Notes: a model not told the origin generated them from the letters alone. Numbered from the stretch's first letter, positions 7,178-16,861 are shown. The stretch: DNA of 64,000 nucleotides from Prochlorococcus sp. AG-412-P08 (GCA_003214695.1 QCLI01000007.1:1-64000), one strand, 5' to 3'. Numbers and translations are program-made.

Positions 7178-8353
7178 ATGGTGATCTTCCCAAAAACATT
7201 GATGATCCTAGGGAGTGGTGAACTAGGGAAGGAATTATCTATAGCAGCCCAAAGTATTGGTTGCAAGGTTATCGCATGTGACAAGTATCAAGGTGCACCA
7301 GCCATGCAAGTTGCTGATGTTGGAATTGTTTTAGACATGAGTAATGAAAAAGAGCTTCAAAATGTAATTAGAACTTATCAACCAGATTTTGTTATACCAG
7401 AAATAGAAGCACTTGCAGTAGAAGCTTTAAAGGAAATTGAGAAAGAAGGCTTCAAGGTAATCCCAACAGCAAGAGCAACTGCCATCACAATGAATAGAGA
7501 TCAGATAAGAAACCTAGCCTCTGAAAAACTAGGCATCAAAACAGCCCGCTACGCATATGCCAGCAGCAAAGAGGAGTTAGCAGAGGTTTCTGAAATTATT
7601 AAATATCCTTTTTTAATAAAGCCTGTAATGAGTTCTTCAGGGAAAGGACAAAGTTTAGTCGAAACTAAGGAAAGTCTCTCTCAATCATGGGATCTAGCAA
7701 TTCAACAAGCCAGAGGGTATTCAAGTCAAGTAATTGTAGAAGAATTTCTAAACTTTGACTTAGAGATTACACTCTTAACTATCAAACAAGCGAATGGAGA
7801 GACACTCTTCTGTCCTCCAATTGGTCATGTGCAAAAAGATGGAGATTATCAATGCAGTTGGCAACCACAAGAACTCAAGGTTAAACAACTTGAAGAAATG
7901 AAATCAATAGCAAGAAAGGTTACGCAAGAATTAGGAGGTCAAGGTCTATTTGGGGTTGAGTTCTTTATTAGAAATGAGGAAGTTATATTCTCTGAATTGT
8001 CTCCTAGGCCTCATGATACGGGCCTTGTTACACTTATTAGTCAAAACATTAGTGAATTCGAATTACATCTAAGAGCAATCTTAGAACTACCAATTCCTCA
8101 AATCACTTGTGAGTCTCCTTCTGCTAGCAAAGTAATTCTCTCAACAGGCCAAATTAATAAGGTTGCTTATACAGGGTTAGAAAAAGCCTTGGAAATTGAA
8201 AATACAAAGATACTTCTTTTCGGTAAACCCAACGCAAAGAAGGGTAGGAGAATGGGAGTTGCACTATCAAAAGGAACGGATTTACAAGAGGCAATAAGAA
8301 AGGCCGAAGAAGCCTCAAAGGCTATAGAAGTTATAGAGAAACAAACAGAGTGA
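7178..8353 (+). CDS. purT: Formate-dependent phosphoribosylglycinamide formyltransferase (GAR transformylase 2)
   Basis: Catalyses the ATP- and formate-dependent formylation of GAR in purine synthesis. 391 residues from the ATG at 7178, close to the 392 of E. coli PurT; an upstream ATG at 7145 would add an atypical basic leader. The N-terminus FPKTLMILGSGELGKE is the PurT nucleotide fold. The ATP-grasp part shows FLIKPVMSSSGKGQS, VIVEEFLNFDLEITLL, GLFGVEFFI and the end of the active site ELSPRPHDTGLVT. Monocistronic by appearance. Confidence 0.97.
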   Translation: MVIFPKTLMILGSGELGKELSIAAQSIGCKVIACDKYQGAPAMQVADVGIVLDMSNEKELQNVIRTYQPDFVIPEIEALAVEALKEIEKEGFKVIPTARATAITMNRDQIRNLASEKLGIKTARYAYASSKEELAEVSEIIKYPFLIKPVMSSSGKGQSLVETKESLSQSWDLAIQQARGYSSQVIVEEFLNFDLEITLLTIKQANGETLFCPPIGHVQKDGDYQCSWQPQELKVKQLEEMKSIARKVTQELGGQGLFGVEFFIRNEEVIFSELSPRPHDTGLVTLISQNISEFELHLRAILELPIPQITCESPSASKVILSTGQINKVAYTGLEKALEIENTKILLFGKPNAKKGRRMGVALSKGTDLQEAIRKAEEASKAIEVIEKQTE

Positions 8354-8496
8354 ATTTTGCCAATTCTCCTATATTTACTTCGTATTAGATTGCTTAAAAA
8401 ATAGTTCGAGAAGATCTCTTAATGATCACTAAAGAAATATAAATCAACCTAGGCAGTGAGTTGATGGTATTTTTTATGTGATTTGACACACATATC

Positions 8497-8799
8497 ATGC
8501 TAACAAGTCTAAACCTCTGTTCAATATTAGAAAAATATTGCTATTCAAAAAAAATAACAGACAACGAGATTGATTTCCTAGAGAGAAATTGGTTTGATTC
8601 ATTAAATAGCATGCATTACAATAGGTATCCGGGGATTGCCCCGGCAATTGTTTGCGATGAAGTGGGTGTACCAAGGGGAAGTTATTGGATAACTTGTAAT
8701 GCAGCCTTGCTTGACAAGCTAAGACCACTAGAAGCAATTAAAAGCAGAAACGCTAGAGTCCTTGAGGTGCTTCTTCAATCTGGGCTAGTTGCTGCGTGA
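8497..8799 (+). CDS. Conserved-looking hypothetical protein, 100 residues
   Basis: Soluble protein with MLTSLNLCSILEKYCYSKK at the N-terminus and a central MHYNRYPGIAPAIVCDEVG-PRGSYWIT segment. The C-terminus is helical (ARVLEVLLQSGLVAA). Composition is typical of real coding sequence. No family recognised. No Shine-Dalgarno is visible before the ATG. Confidence 0.65.
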   Translation: MLTSLNLCSILEKYCYSKKITDNEIDFLERNWFDSLNSMHYNRYPGIAPAIVCDEVGVPRGSYWITCNAALLDKLRPLEAIKSRNARVLEVLLQSGLVAA

Positions 8800-9040
8800 A
8801 AACCTAATAGAGTTATTGTTAATGTTTTTAGTTTAATTTAATAATATTAATTTCATTAAAATTAGTGGTATTTCTATTGATAATTTAGAATAATAAAACT
8901 AACTTAGAAAAATTAATGCAATAGTAAATATCTGAAAAGATTAAATCCTTTTAAAATTATTTTCCAGAACTTCAATAAAAGCCACAATTATCGATATAGC
9001 CTGTTATATTTTTTTATTTATATCCAAGGAATTATCAAGC

Positions 9041-9160
9041 ATGGCAACTGAAGAAGGAGGTGGAATGGTACCTGGTCTTGCAGCAATTGCAGTTTCAGTT
9101 GTATTTGCTGCAGGCATAGGGTTGCTCATTCTACATTTTATACCAACAACACCATTTTAA
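9041..9160 (+). CDS. Tiny single-helix membrane protein, 39 residues
   Basis: MATEEGGGMVPGLAAIAVS followed by VVFAAGIGLLILHFIPTTPF. A good AAGGA lies ten bases before the ATG. The layout (short polar N-terminus, one helix) is that of photosystem, cytochrome or NDH small subunits, but it matches none I recognise, so no name is given. Its stop overlaps the end of the converging MBL-fold gene by four bases. Confidence 0.7.
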   Translation: MATEEGGGMVPGLAAIAVSVVFAAGIGLLILHFIPTTPF

Positions 9161-9891
9161 TTTATAGAATAAGATTTCCCAACCACTGGGTCAATAAATC
9201 TAACTCTATTCATAAGTTTCAAATTAGCCTCTTCTATTGAACCTTGAACAGAAATGAAATTATTAAGAAATCCAGTAAAGATAGCATCCCCACCTGTAGT
9301 GCTTGAAATTACAGTCTTTGGATTTAGTTCTTGAATAAGATCAGGCAGTACAGATTTACCTTTAATAAAGGAACCTGCCAAAGGTAGGCTTAGATTTACA
9401 ACAGGAGTTATAACAGTATCTATTTGGCGTGACTTAATATTTTTATCAAGATAGCCATGAGGTTCAATATAAAATGAAAAGTTTTCATTGGAAACAATAT
9501 ATCCATTCTCTATTGTTGGTACTCTTGCTCCTTCCGTTGCCTCAACATATATTGAGGCAAAATTAGTTACGTCACCAGGGACAAGTTGTTGTTTCCTCCA
9601 AAAACCTAATCGGTCAACAACTTTAAAAGCACTTGGAGAGCAAATAACAGAGACTGATCTGTTAAGAAGTTCTAAAGAAGGGGGATGGGCATGATCGGGT
9701 AAACCTTGAGTAAGAAGTAATAGATCAATTCTATCTGGGACAGGAATGTCTTTCGTTAGTTCTCCTTTTATTAGCCAAGGGCCTGGAGAAAAGACAAGGT
9801 CCCCTGTCAGCCAGGGATCAATGAGTATATTAAAGCCATCGAAATTAATAAACCAACCGCTTGAGCCATAATAGGTAACTGAAAATTTCAT
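9157..9891 (-). CDS. MBL-fold (UlaG-like) protein
   Basis: 244 residues from ATG at 9891; an upstream TTG would add nine residues, but the family begins near MKFSVTYYGSSGW. Beta-lactamase-like fold: YYGSSGWFINFDG, ILIDPWLTGDL, then LLLLTQGLPDHAHPPSLELL in place of the canonical HxHxDH, keeping Asp-His but lacking the first His pair. Metal binding and hydrolase activity are therefore uncertain. It converges on a small membrane-protein gene with a four-base overlap. Confidence 0.8.
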   Translation of the reverse strand: MKFSVTYYGSSGWFINFDGFNILIDPWLTGDLVFSPGPWLIKGELTKDIPVPDRIDLLLLTQGLPDHAHPPSLELLNRSVSVICSPSAFKVVDRLGFWRKQQLVPGDVTNFASIYVEATEGARVPTIENGYIVSNENFSFYIEPHGYLDKNIKSRQIDTVITPVVNLSLPLAGSFIKGKSVLPDLIQELNPKTVISSTTGGDAIFTGFLNNFISVQGSIEEANLKLMNRVRFIDPVVGKSYSIN

Positions 9892-10165
9892 TTCTATATC
9901 TAATGGAATCAAACTCAAAAAAATACTAGGAAGGGCATCTCCTAAATAGAAGGCATCGTAGGGAATAGCTTAAAATTGACTTTAAGATTTGGAGAGAGAT
10001 GAATTGATACAAGATTCATGGCTTCACAAAAACACACTTAAAGCCTAAAAATATTAATATCAAAAATACAGGTTGAATAAGCTTCACTCTCTTCATTAAT
10101 CCTTAATTGGCAAAGAAAAGAGACCTCAGCCAATTACCTTTATTGTTTCACCTAGTATTATTCCT

Positions 10166-10351
10166 ATGTCTTATGAATCTGGTAGCCTCGAGTGCAGAAG
10201 GCTTGTAGAAACAAAGGAAAATTTGATTCAAATAATGCAAGCACTAGACTGCTTAAAGGATGTGGACCATTTAAAAGGTAAATTGAAAGAGATTTATAAA
10301 GAGATAGAAGAAATGCATGAAAAAAGAAGGGTGCTTGAAAACGAAGAGTAA
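10166..10351 (+). CDS. Small helical hypothetical protein, 61 residues
   Basis: MSYESGSLECRRLVETKENL followed by a heptad-like charged helix (LKGKLKEIYKEIEEMHEKRRVLENEE), so a coiled coil is likely. It converges with the small membrane-protein ORF at 10367-10552. Function unknown. Confidence 0.55.
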   Translation: MSYESGSLECRRLVETKENLIQIMQALDCLKDVDHLKGKLKEIYKEIEEMHEKRRVLENEE

Positions 10352-10366
10352 TGCATCAAGAAAATC

Positions 10367-10552
10367 TTAATGCTTATTTTTCAACCCCAATCGACGTGTT
10401 TGATCATTCTTCAGTGTGGTATCAACAAGGTCCTTATACCCCCCTTGAGCAGAACTGATCAAAAAAAGAATAATAAAACCAAATCCAGCTATTAAAGAAA
10501 CAGCAAACTCAAGTTTAGTTAAATGCAATGCAAAAAGGAAAAGTGAGGGCAT
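10367..10552 (-). CDS. Small membrane protein, 61 residues
   Basis: One hydrophobic helix (FAVSLIAGFGFIILFLISSA) after a short N-terminal segment, then a basic tail (TLKNDQTRRLGLKNKH). Composition favours a real single-pass membrane protein. Function unknown; starts only 58 bases from the next minus-strand ORF (10611-10787). Confidence 0.5.
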   Translation of the reverse strand: MPSLFLFALHLTKLEFAVSLIAGFGFIILFLISSAQGGYKDLVDTTLKNDQTRRLGLKNKH

Positions 10553-10610
10553 TTTAATATTAATAAAGAGGTCTTACTAAAAAAAACTAATAAATTAATT
10601 ATAACTGATT

Positions 10611-10787
10611 TTAGGTATTGGAGACCTGTGAGTCATAAAATTCTATAACATTATTAAGCATCTCTATAACAACCTTATTTGAACATTTTGTCTTTTCTTG
10701 AAGGCGCATGCATGCTTCTTTGATATTTACAAAAGCATCCTCACAAACTTGATTTAGCTCGTCTTCATTGTAACTATTATTTCCCAT
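10611..10787 (-). CDS. Small hypothetical protein, 58 residues
   Basis: MGNNSYNEDELNQVCEDAF, then NIKEACMRLQEKTKCSNKVV and a C-terminal helix. Three Cys and a helical, acidic character. It lies upstream of the 61-residue membrane protein on the same strand and could share its transcript. No good Shine-Dalgarno. Function unknown. Confidence 0.5.
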   Translation of the reverse strand: MGNNSYNEDELNQVCEDAFVNIKEACMRLQEKTKCSNKVVIEMLNNVIEFYDSQVSNT

Positions 10788-11141
10788 GAATAGGAAGGTT
10801 TTGCTCTATTTGCTTAAATCATACTACAGTGTGGAATTTCAGGGTCAACATAAGGGTAATAATCATCAAAGGATCAGGATATATTAATAAATGATCTTAT
10901 GCTTAGTTATATTCTAGCCATGGAATATTAATCTACTTATAAAATTGAATAAAACAGTTTCATATATGGTATAGATAAATGATTTATAATATCATAGAAG
11001 AGATCAAACCTTTACAGAAGAAATTATCAAAAGCTATTATCCATAATTAAAACTACAACTTTTAGAAAAGATGATTTTCGAGATTAGTGTTATTAGAACT
11101 TACAGTGAACTTAGTATCAAGAGCTTTTAGTTCAGATTGTA
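10788..11141. other. Intergenic region, nothing recognised
   Basis: 354 AT-rich bases between two minus-strand small genes. No open frame worth calling, no clear hairpin with a U tail, no promoter consensus that stands out. Confidence 0.4.
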
Positions 11142-11339
11142 TTAAGCTTCCGATTCCAATAAATCATATTCATTAGAATCTAAAATGTCATAGTATGGAC
11201 GATCCTCGTAATCAGAATCGCTACAACATATATCAGCATAAATACTTTCTAAAAGATCATAAGCTTGTTCATATGTCTCAAACTCTCTAACAGTCACTTC
11301 ATCTTCAATACCATCATGACGTTTAACCCTGAACTTCAT
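11142..11339 (-). CDS. Conserved small acidic protein, 65 residues
   Basis: MKFRVKRHDGIEDEVTVREF, then YEQAYDLLESIYADICCSDSDYEDRPYYDI. The CCSDSDYEDRPYY block looks like a conserved family signature of marine picocyanobacterial proteins of this size. Soluble, very acidic, with a Cys pair. No function known. Confidence 0.75.
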   Translation of the reverse strand: MKFRVKRHDGIEDEVTVREFETYEQAYDLLESIYADICCSDSDYEDRPYYDILDSNEYDLLESEA

Positions 11340-11719
11340 TTCAATATTTTAATTGTCTACTATTCTAATACAAGCTCAGGAAAAGAATCCTTAATTTTAC
11401 TTTCTTGGAAAACAATTTCCATAATTTATTGAGATATTTAGCCAAGCGGAAAAACTAATTTATATAAATTAAATATATTAAATTATCACACCACTTCTCA
11501 AGCACCATGAAAGTATTCTTGCTTACATACAGCAATCAAGTTATTAGTTATACGACTTTATCCATAAGGTCAATGAAATAATTAGCTTATTATTTTCAAC
11601 TCGGATGAGATAAGGAAGAAAAAAAGCACAGCTCTGAAACACAAATTTATTGTGAAAAAATCCACATGTTTCAATTTTGACCTTTATAGTTGTGAATATT
11701 TAAAGATTGGAGCAAATCA
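11340..11719. other. Intergenic region, nothing recognised
   Basis: 380 bases. One 24-codon frame (ATG at 11508) is too short and uncharacteristic to call. GGAG at 11707 serves as the Shine-Dalgarno for the downstream TTG start. Confidence 0.4.
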
Positions 11720-12037
11720 TTGCTTAAGAAAGATGAAAAGAAGGCCCTTACACGCCTAGCAGTCCTTTCAATTGGCTGGGGCTTAGGGCTTGACCGCTTT
11801 TACGAAGGGCGTACAAAAGATGGACTACTTGCCATAGCTGGATGGGGTCTTGTTTTTGCGACACTTCTTTATCTCTCACCATGCCATGGTGTTGACTATA
11901 CAGATGGAGTGAAGAATTATTCAGAAATGAATTTCAATCCACTATCAATATTTCCACTTGGCTTTGGGATATATGGAATAATATTAGTTATACGTAAAGG
12001 CTTTAAATTACTCCGTTCATTTGAATCAGCAGAGTAA
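11720..12037 (+). CDS. TM2-like small membrane protein
   Basis: 105 residues from a TTG start, supported by GGAG about ten bases upstream. The N-terminal half (LSIGWGLGLDRFYEGRTKDGLLAIAGWG) has the TM2 layout of two helices joined by a Gly/Asp-Arg-Phe-Tyr turn. A third hydrophobic segment (LGFGIYGIILVIRKG) follows a polar loop. Function unknown. Confidence 0.72.
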   Translation: MLKKDEKKALTRLAVLSIGWGLGLDRFYEGRTKDGLLAIAGWGLVFATLLYLSPCHGVDYTDGVKNYSEMNFNPLSIFPLGFGIYGIILVIRKGFKLLRSFESAE

Positions 12038-12154
12038 CTGCAGATATAATTAATTATAAGAAAAAACATATATCTATTAGTACTAGTTTAGTATCAGGTA
12101 ATTTAAAAATTCCAGATTTTTATTTCTAAGCAAATCTAATCTTAATATTTTAAG

Positions 12155-14074
12155 ATGGCATTAATTACTCTTAGGAAAGCTTCAAAGGATTTTGGGTTAA
12201 GAACTCTTTTTAAAGATCTTGACTTATTTATAAGTAAAAATGAACGCCTTGGATTAATTGGACCTAACGGATCAGGTAAATCAACACTCTTGAAGATAAT
12301 TGCAGGGAAAGAACCTTTATTAACAGGAGATAGACAATGTTCCTCTTCAATACGTATATCATTAGTTAATCAAGAAGATTATTTAGACAAGGAAAGAACA
12401 GTTCTAGAAGAAGTCCTTAAAGGCTGTGGAAAGAAAAGAGACTTATTACTTAGATTCAATGAACTTACGAAGGAACTTGAAATAAATCCCCAACAAAGCA
12501 GTCTTCTAAAGCAATTAGGACAATTGAGTGAGCTAATGGATGACGCTAATGCTTGGAACATTGAACAGGAATGCAAAGAGATTCTGATGAGGCTTGGAAT
12601 ATTCGACATGCACAAAGCTATTAAAGAACTTTCTGGTGGATATATGAAAAGAATAGGTTTAGCCTCAGCATTAGTATCAAACCCTGATGTTCTACTCCTT
12701 GACGAGCCAACAAACCATCTAGATGCTTCTGCGGTTGAATGGCTTCAATCCTGGTTGTCAAAATATGAAGGTGCGCTAATCCTTGTGACTCATGACAGAT
12801 ACTTTCTTGACCAAATAACAACAAAAATGATTGAAGTTGATCACGGTAAAGTATCAAAATATTATGGTAACTACAGTGAGTATCTTCGCAAGAAGGTAGA
12901 GAATGAAGAATTGTCTGCTATCTCAGAAAAAAAATTTCAAGGCATATTAAGAAAAGAATTAAACTGGTTAAAGCAAGGACCTAAGGCAAGAAGTACTAAG
13001 CAGAAAGCAAGACTTCAAAGGATTGCTGAAATGCAAGCAAAATCCACATTTGAGCTCAAAAAAAATATTGAAATCAATTTTTCATCAAGAAGAATTGGGA
13101 AGAAAGTAATAGAAGCAAGTAATTTATATGTGACTATTGATGGGAAACAAAACACTTCTTATCTATTTAAAAATTTCAATTATAGCTTTACCCCAGAAGA
13201 TCGTGTAGGAATTATTGGGCCAAATGGAACTGGCAAATCAACTCTATTAGACCTTATAGCCGGCAGAAGAAAGCCTACTCAGGGATCTATTGAAGTTGGA
13301 GAGACTATACATATTGGTTATTTAGATCAACACACAAATGAATTGAAACAAGGAAAGGGGTTACAAAGAAAAGTAATAGATTTTGTAGAAGAAGCTGCTA
13401 CGAAAATTGAGATAGGAAACAAACAACTTAATGCATCAAAATTACTTGAAAGATTCCTATTCTCTCCATCTGAGCAACATAGTCCATTAGAAAAACTTTC
13501 AGGAGGGGAGAAAAGAAGACTAAGCTTGTGCAGAATGCTTATTCAAGCACCAAATGTATTACTCTTAGATGAGCCAACTAATGATTTAGATATAAAGACT
13601 CTTAGTGTATTAGAAGATTTTATTGAGGATTTTAAGGGATGTGTTGTTATTGTGTCACATGATCGATACTTCCTTGATAGAACAGTAGATAGAATATTCA
13701 ACTTTGAGAATCAACAACTAATAAGACATGAAGGTAATTACACTTCATTTATAGATTATAAGCAGTTACAAGCTAATAACCAAGAAGCAAAAGCAAGTCT
13801 TCTTGTAAAGAAGAATGAGACTCACAAAAAAGATACTCATTTAGGTCATGAGAAGAAGCGCAAAGGACTTCTCTTCAAGGAGAAAGAAGAAATTAAAGAA
13901 CTAGAAAAAACCCTGCATCAATTAGAAGAAAAGAAATTAATTCTTGAGAAGAGTATTTCTGAGGCTAGTTTTGAAGCCAATATCTCTTCTTTAAGTCAAG
14001 ACCTAGCAGACATCTCTGAAAAGATTCTAAGAAAAGAAGAAAGATGGCTATTTCTTAGCGAATTGGAAATTTAG
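12155..14074 (+). CDS. ABC-F family ATPase (Uup-like)
   Basis: 639-residue soluble protein with two ABC ATPase domains and no membrane part. Domain 1: Walker A GPNGSGKST (36-44), signature LSGGYMKR (about 158), Walker B LLLDEPTNHLD. Domain 2: GPNGTGKST (about 354), LSGGEKRR (about 448), LLLDEPTNDLD. The linker contains the basic helical segment expected between them. A coiled coil of about 90 residues ends the protein, as in Uup. ABC-F proteins act on ribosomes during stalling or nucleic-acid processing. The exact subfamily is inferred from length and coiled coil. Confidence 0.93.
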   Translation: MALITLRKASKDFGLRTLFKDLDLFISKNERLGLIGPNGSGKSTLLKIIAGKEPLLTGDRQCSSSIRISLVNQEDYLDKERTVLEEVLKGCGKKRDLLLRFNELTKELEINPQQSSLLKQLGQLSELMDDANAWNIEQECKEILMRLGIFDMHKAIKELSGGYMKRIGLASALVSNPDVLLLDEPTNHLDASAVEWLQSWLSKYEGALILVTHDRYFLDQITTKMIEVDHGKVSKYYGNYSEYLRKKVENEELSAISEKKFQGILRKELNWLKQGPKARSTKQKARLQRIAEMQAKSTFELKKNIEINFSSRRIGKKVIEASNLYVTIDGKQNTSYLFKNFNYSFTPEDRVGIIGPNGTGKSTLLDLIAGRRKPTQGSIEVGETIHIGYLDQHTNELKQGKGLQRKVIDFVEEAATKIEIGNKQLNASKLLERFLFSPSEQHSPLEKLSGGEKRRLSLCRMLIQAPNVLLLDEPTNDLDIKTLSVLEDFIEDFKGCVVIVSHDRYFLDRTVDRIFNFENQQLIRHEGNYTSFIDYKQLQANNQEAKASLLVKKNETHKKDTHLGHEKKRKGLLFKEKEEIKELEKTLHQLEEKKLILEKSISEASFEANISSLSQDLADISEKILRKEERWLFLSELEI

Positions 14075-14115
14075 TTTTTTAACCAAAAACAAGATATTCC
14101 TCAATATTCACGTTC

Positions 14116-14134
14116 ACATAAAAAGTTTTTATGT
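14116..14134. terminator. Candidate bidirectional hairpin between converging genes
   Basis: ACATAAAAA and TTTTTATGT are exact complements around one base, between the ends of the ABC-F gene (14074) and the RRM gene (14139). The stem is entirely A/T apart from two G-C pairs, so strength as a terminator is doubtful. Confidence 0.3.
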
Positions 14135-14138
14135 AACA

Positions 14139-14432
14139 TCACCTGCGATTCCTACCTCCGCCGTAGCCACCGCCGCCCCCTCTAGAGTCTCTACGAGGCT
14201 CAGCCTTATTAACACGAATATTTCGGCCCATCCATTCAACATCTTGTAAATCATCAATTGCTTTCTGCTCATCTTCCTGATTAGCCATATCTACGAATGC
14301 AAAACCACGCTTCCTGCCAGTCTCACGATCTAGTGGTATTTTACAATCTTTGACTTCTCCATAACTGCTGAAAACACCAATGATATCCTCCTGCTCAGCA
14401 TCAAAAGAAAGATTACCAATGAAAATTGTCAT
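14139..14432 (-). CDS. RNA-binding protein, single RRM with Gly-rich tail
   Basis: 97-residue cyanobacterial Rbp-type protein. RNP2 is IFIGNLSF at residues 3-10 and RNP1 is RKRGFAFVDM in the middle. The last 14 residues are Gly/Arg/Tyr rich. Such proteins bind U-rich RNA, are often cold-induced and some take part in mRNA localisation to thylakoids. The 5' leader region (14433-14530) contains complementary GATTGG/CCAATC segments that could fold, but this is weak evidence for regulation. Confidence 0.93.
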   Translation of the reverse strand: MTIFIGNLSFDAEQEDIIGVFSSYGEVKDCKIPLDRETGRKRGFAFVDMANQEDEQKAIDDLQDVEWMGRNIRVNKAEPRRDSRGGGGGYGGGRNRR

Positions 14433-14667
14433 AAAAATAAGGACCTAATTTAAGTTAGAAAAAGATTGGTCCTCAAGGAAGTTCATTAATTGCCAAAGCC
14501 TCTTGGGCTTAATCCAATCTAGAGAGCCATTTGGAGCAGTCATAAATAGTTTATTACAATACTGCCTTCAATCAAGAGACTTAATAAAGAATTTAATCAA
14601 AAGATTTCTCCAAAACATTTACTAACGCATACAAGATCAGTATCGTTAATTCAACTAAACCCATCAA

Positions 14668-15099
14668 ATGGCGAAAGCAATTGAATTCGGATCGTTTTAT
14701 AAACTTCTCCAAGCAGCAAGAGATGGTAATAAAGAAAAAAACAAAGAACTTGAATGGATGTTAGCTGAGTATGAACATGCGAAGGACGCAAAGAGTCCAT
14801 ATGACGAGTTAGGTCAGATATTTTGCCATCATGGAGTTATGGAGTTATATGATTATACTGGTACAGACGATATTAAATATATTCATAGCTTAAATAAGTC
14901 CGTTTGGGATTATCTAAACATAAGAATGAAGATAACTTTATCAGACTATATGATTAAATCTATGCTAAATCATGCAAAAGAACACAAATTAGCTAGTAAG
15001 ATGTCCAACAAATGGAGCTTATCAACTGATGAAATAGAAAGTAATTTAGAGGATTTAGCTAAATATGTAGTAGAAGGAATTGTCGAATTGATTATTTAA
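14668..15099 (+). CDS. Hypothetical protein, 143 residues
   Basis: Soluble, mostly helical protein beginning MAKAIEFGSFYKLLQAARDG with a recognisable FCHHGVMELYDYTG segment in the middle. No signal peptide or membrane helix. No family recognised. It is flanked by over 150 bases on both sides and so is likely monocistronic. Confidence 0.7.
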   Translation: MAKAIEFGSFYKLLQAARDGNKEKNKELEWMLAEYEHAKDAKSPYDELGQIFCHHGVMELYDYTGTDDIKYIHSLNKSVWDYLNIRMKITLSDYMIKSMLNHAKEHKLASKMSNKWSLSTDEIESNLEDLAKYVVEGIVELII

Positions 15100-15295
15100 A
15101 ATGATCTAGAAGCTAATCCCTGCAAACATTAATAGAAATTCAGATACTAGTTAATCATGGACTGAATAGAAGGTTACTAATTTAAAGCTTTTTAACCAAA
15201 TGCCAAAGCATCTATTGCTTAGGAAGGCTAAATTAGTAGGCCTATAAAGAAGAATCTAGTTAAATTGAGTAGTCTTTGAGCAATTTGACAGAAAG

Positions 15296-15556
15296 ATGTC
15301 CACTTCTTTCGACTTAGATACATTAGCTGCTATTACTCAAAGAATCTCAAAAAGGGGGCAGATGAGGACGGTGATTACCCAAGGCCCCAATGATGGCTGT
15401 AAAGGTAAACTTGCTCGATATCATTCACAGATTTTTTCAGTTCAGAGATCTTCTCTATTATTGACTGAGATTGGAATAGCCACTGACTCTTTAATCCATT
15501 TTTATTTCACATTTAACATTTTCAAAAAGCAATGCAAGCCCCACAAAGCCCTCTGA
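15296..15556 (+). CDS. Uncertain hypothetical ORF, 86 codons
   Basis: The first half (MSTSFDLDTLAAITQRISKR and RTVITQGPNDGCKGKLARY) looks protein-like. The C-terminal third (FYFTFNIFKKQCKPHKAL) does not, so the gene may be shorter, frameshifted or spurious. No good Shine-Dalgarno. Confidence 0.35.
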   Translation: MSTSFDLDTLAAITQRISKRGQMRTVITQGPNDGCKGKLARYHSQIFSVQRSSLLLTEIGIATDSLIHFYFTFNIFKKQCKPHKAL

Positions 15557-15722
15557 GGTTTAATGTTTTCAACTCATTAAACTTATGCATAGACAAGGGG
15601 ATGTCTAAGAGGCACTCTTCCTATGAGGCTCTCAAGACAAAGACTGCTTTAATTTTTATTCGTCTACAAATGAGTAGCTTTTAATACAAGTGTTAGGTAC
15701 TTTGAATTGAGTTGAAAAATTT

Positions 15723-15923
15723 ATGCAAGAAGTTAACTCAGCACTTGAATCACTTTCTCTTGCTGTTATTCATGTTTTGGATAGATCAAAACATCTAACA
15801 GGTAAAGATCAATACGCACTTATCAATGAGTTTGCTGAGTGGATTGTTGATTTACCGAGCTACGAGGATGTGATTGCATTCCCAGATATGACATGCAAAG
15901 ATTACGAGGAACCTATCTCTTAG
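15723..15923 (+). CDS. Small 'EWI' family hypothetical protein
   Basis: 66 residues. The core GKDQYALINEFAEWI and the following FPDMT align with the product of 4420-4644 (GKDRDAIVLEFKEWI, IPDLT) and more distantly with that of 50666-50908. Soluble and helical. It stands 70 bases before the 2OG-oxygenase gene on the same strand. No function known. Confidence 0.7.
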   Translation: MQEVNSALESLSLAVIHVLDRSKHLTGKDQYALINEFAEWIVDLPSYEDVIAFPDMTCKDYEEPIS

Positions 15924-15992
15924 TAGTCAATACACCAAGTAACAACAATTTCCTCCCGGCTTATATCAAAAACAGTAGGAGCCTCAAACGTT

Positions 15993-16625
15993 ATGAAATT
16001 AATTGGTAGTTATCATAATTCAGGCTTTGAAGCAGTTGCTGATGGAGTTATGGCATTCTTTGATAAACGCACTGACCTACAACAGAAGGGAATCGCTTTC
16101 AACACTGCAACACCTTCATCAAACAGTCAAGGCAAGATCTCTACTGATATAAGTCTTGTGTCTATTGACACTTCAGATGCAGAAGCATTTGCTCTCTCCC
16201 AAGTTATAGTTCGAGGGGTGAATGCTGGCCTCGAGAAATACCTTGCAGAGCGGCCTCTTTTAAGAGATTGCTGTCCAGAGAAATCATTGTTTATCAATCC
16301 AATTTTCAACTTGCAAAGATATGCTCCCAATGAAGGATTCAAACAATGGCATTGTGATTGGACAATTAGCAATGAAGCGACCGAGCCCATGTATAGAGTA
16401 TTAGCATGGATTCTTTATTGCAATGATATTGATTCAGCCGGAACAGAGTTCTACTGGCAACAACATCATGAAGAAGCAACTCGAGGAAAGCTCTTGATAT
16501 TTCCTGCTGGTTTATCTCATATTCATAAAGGTCGTGTAAGCAATACTTCAACAAAAACCATTGCTACTGGATGGATTAATGCTGGGAACAAAGAATCATA
16601 TATTACCCGCCTCGCAAATCAGTAA
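15993..16625 (+). CDS. 2OG-Fe(II) oxygenase superfamily protein
   Basis: 210-residue prolyl-4-hydroxylase-like dioxygenase. The iron ligands are visible as WHCDW (His120, Asp122) and SHIHKGRVS (His178), in the order H-x-D...H of the double-stranded beta-helix fold; FNLQRYAPNEGFKQWH is the strand before the first ligand. Family members oxidise protein or small-molecule substrates using 2-oxoglutarate and oxygen. The substrate is unknown, and the neighbours give no clue. Confidence 0.85.
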   Translation: MKLIGSYHNSGFEAVADGVMAFFDKRTDLQQKGIAFNTATPSSNSQGKISTDISLVSIDTSDAEAFALSQVIVRGVNAGLEKYLAERPLLRDCCPEKSLFINPIFNLQRYAPNEGFKQWHCDWTISNEATEPMYRVLAWILYCNDIDSAGTEFYWQQHHEEATRGKLLIFPAGLSHIHKGRVSNTSTKTIATGWINAGNKESYITRLANQ

Positions 16626-16660
16626 CTACCTATAAAGGAAGCACTTTTCCTCACAGAAGA

Positions 16661-16777
16661 ATGTCGAACTCAAGAAAAGAGGAAATATGTTTCTGTTTGA
16701 AGCAACAAAAAAAGGTGCGAAAAGCATCCATAGATGAGGGCAATTATTTCCTATATCAAGATTTCAAAAGAAATTAA
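16661..16777 (+). CDS. Possible tiny ORF, 38 residues
   Basis: MSNSRKEEICFCLKQQKKVR and a further 18 residues, basic and soluble with a C-F-C pair. It lies between the oxygenase and the next hypothetical gene on the same strand. Support is only an open frame and plausible composition. Confidence 0.25.
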   Translation: MSNSRKEEICFCLKQQKKVRKASIDEGNYFLYQDFKRN

Positions 16778-16861
16778 GTTCTGAAAAGAAAGAATTTATC
16801 GCATTTTGCTTTAATTCTTGTCATCGTGTTACTAATGAATCCCTTTTAGTTCAATTAAAAC

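Noticed and set aside
11508-11582. 24-residue ORF MKVFLLTYSNQ...
   Set aside because: Too short, with no ribosome-binding site or family resemblance.
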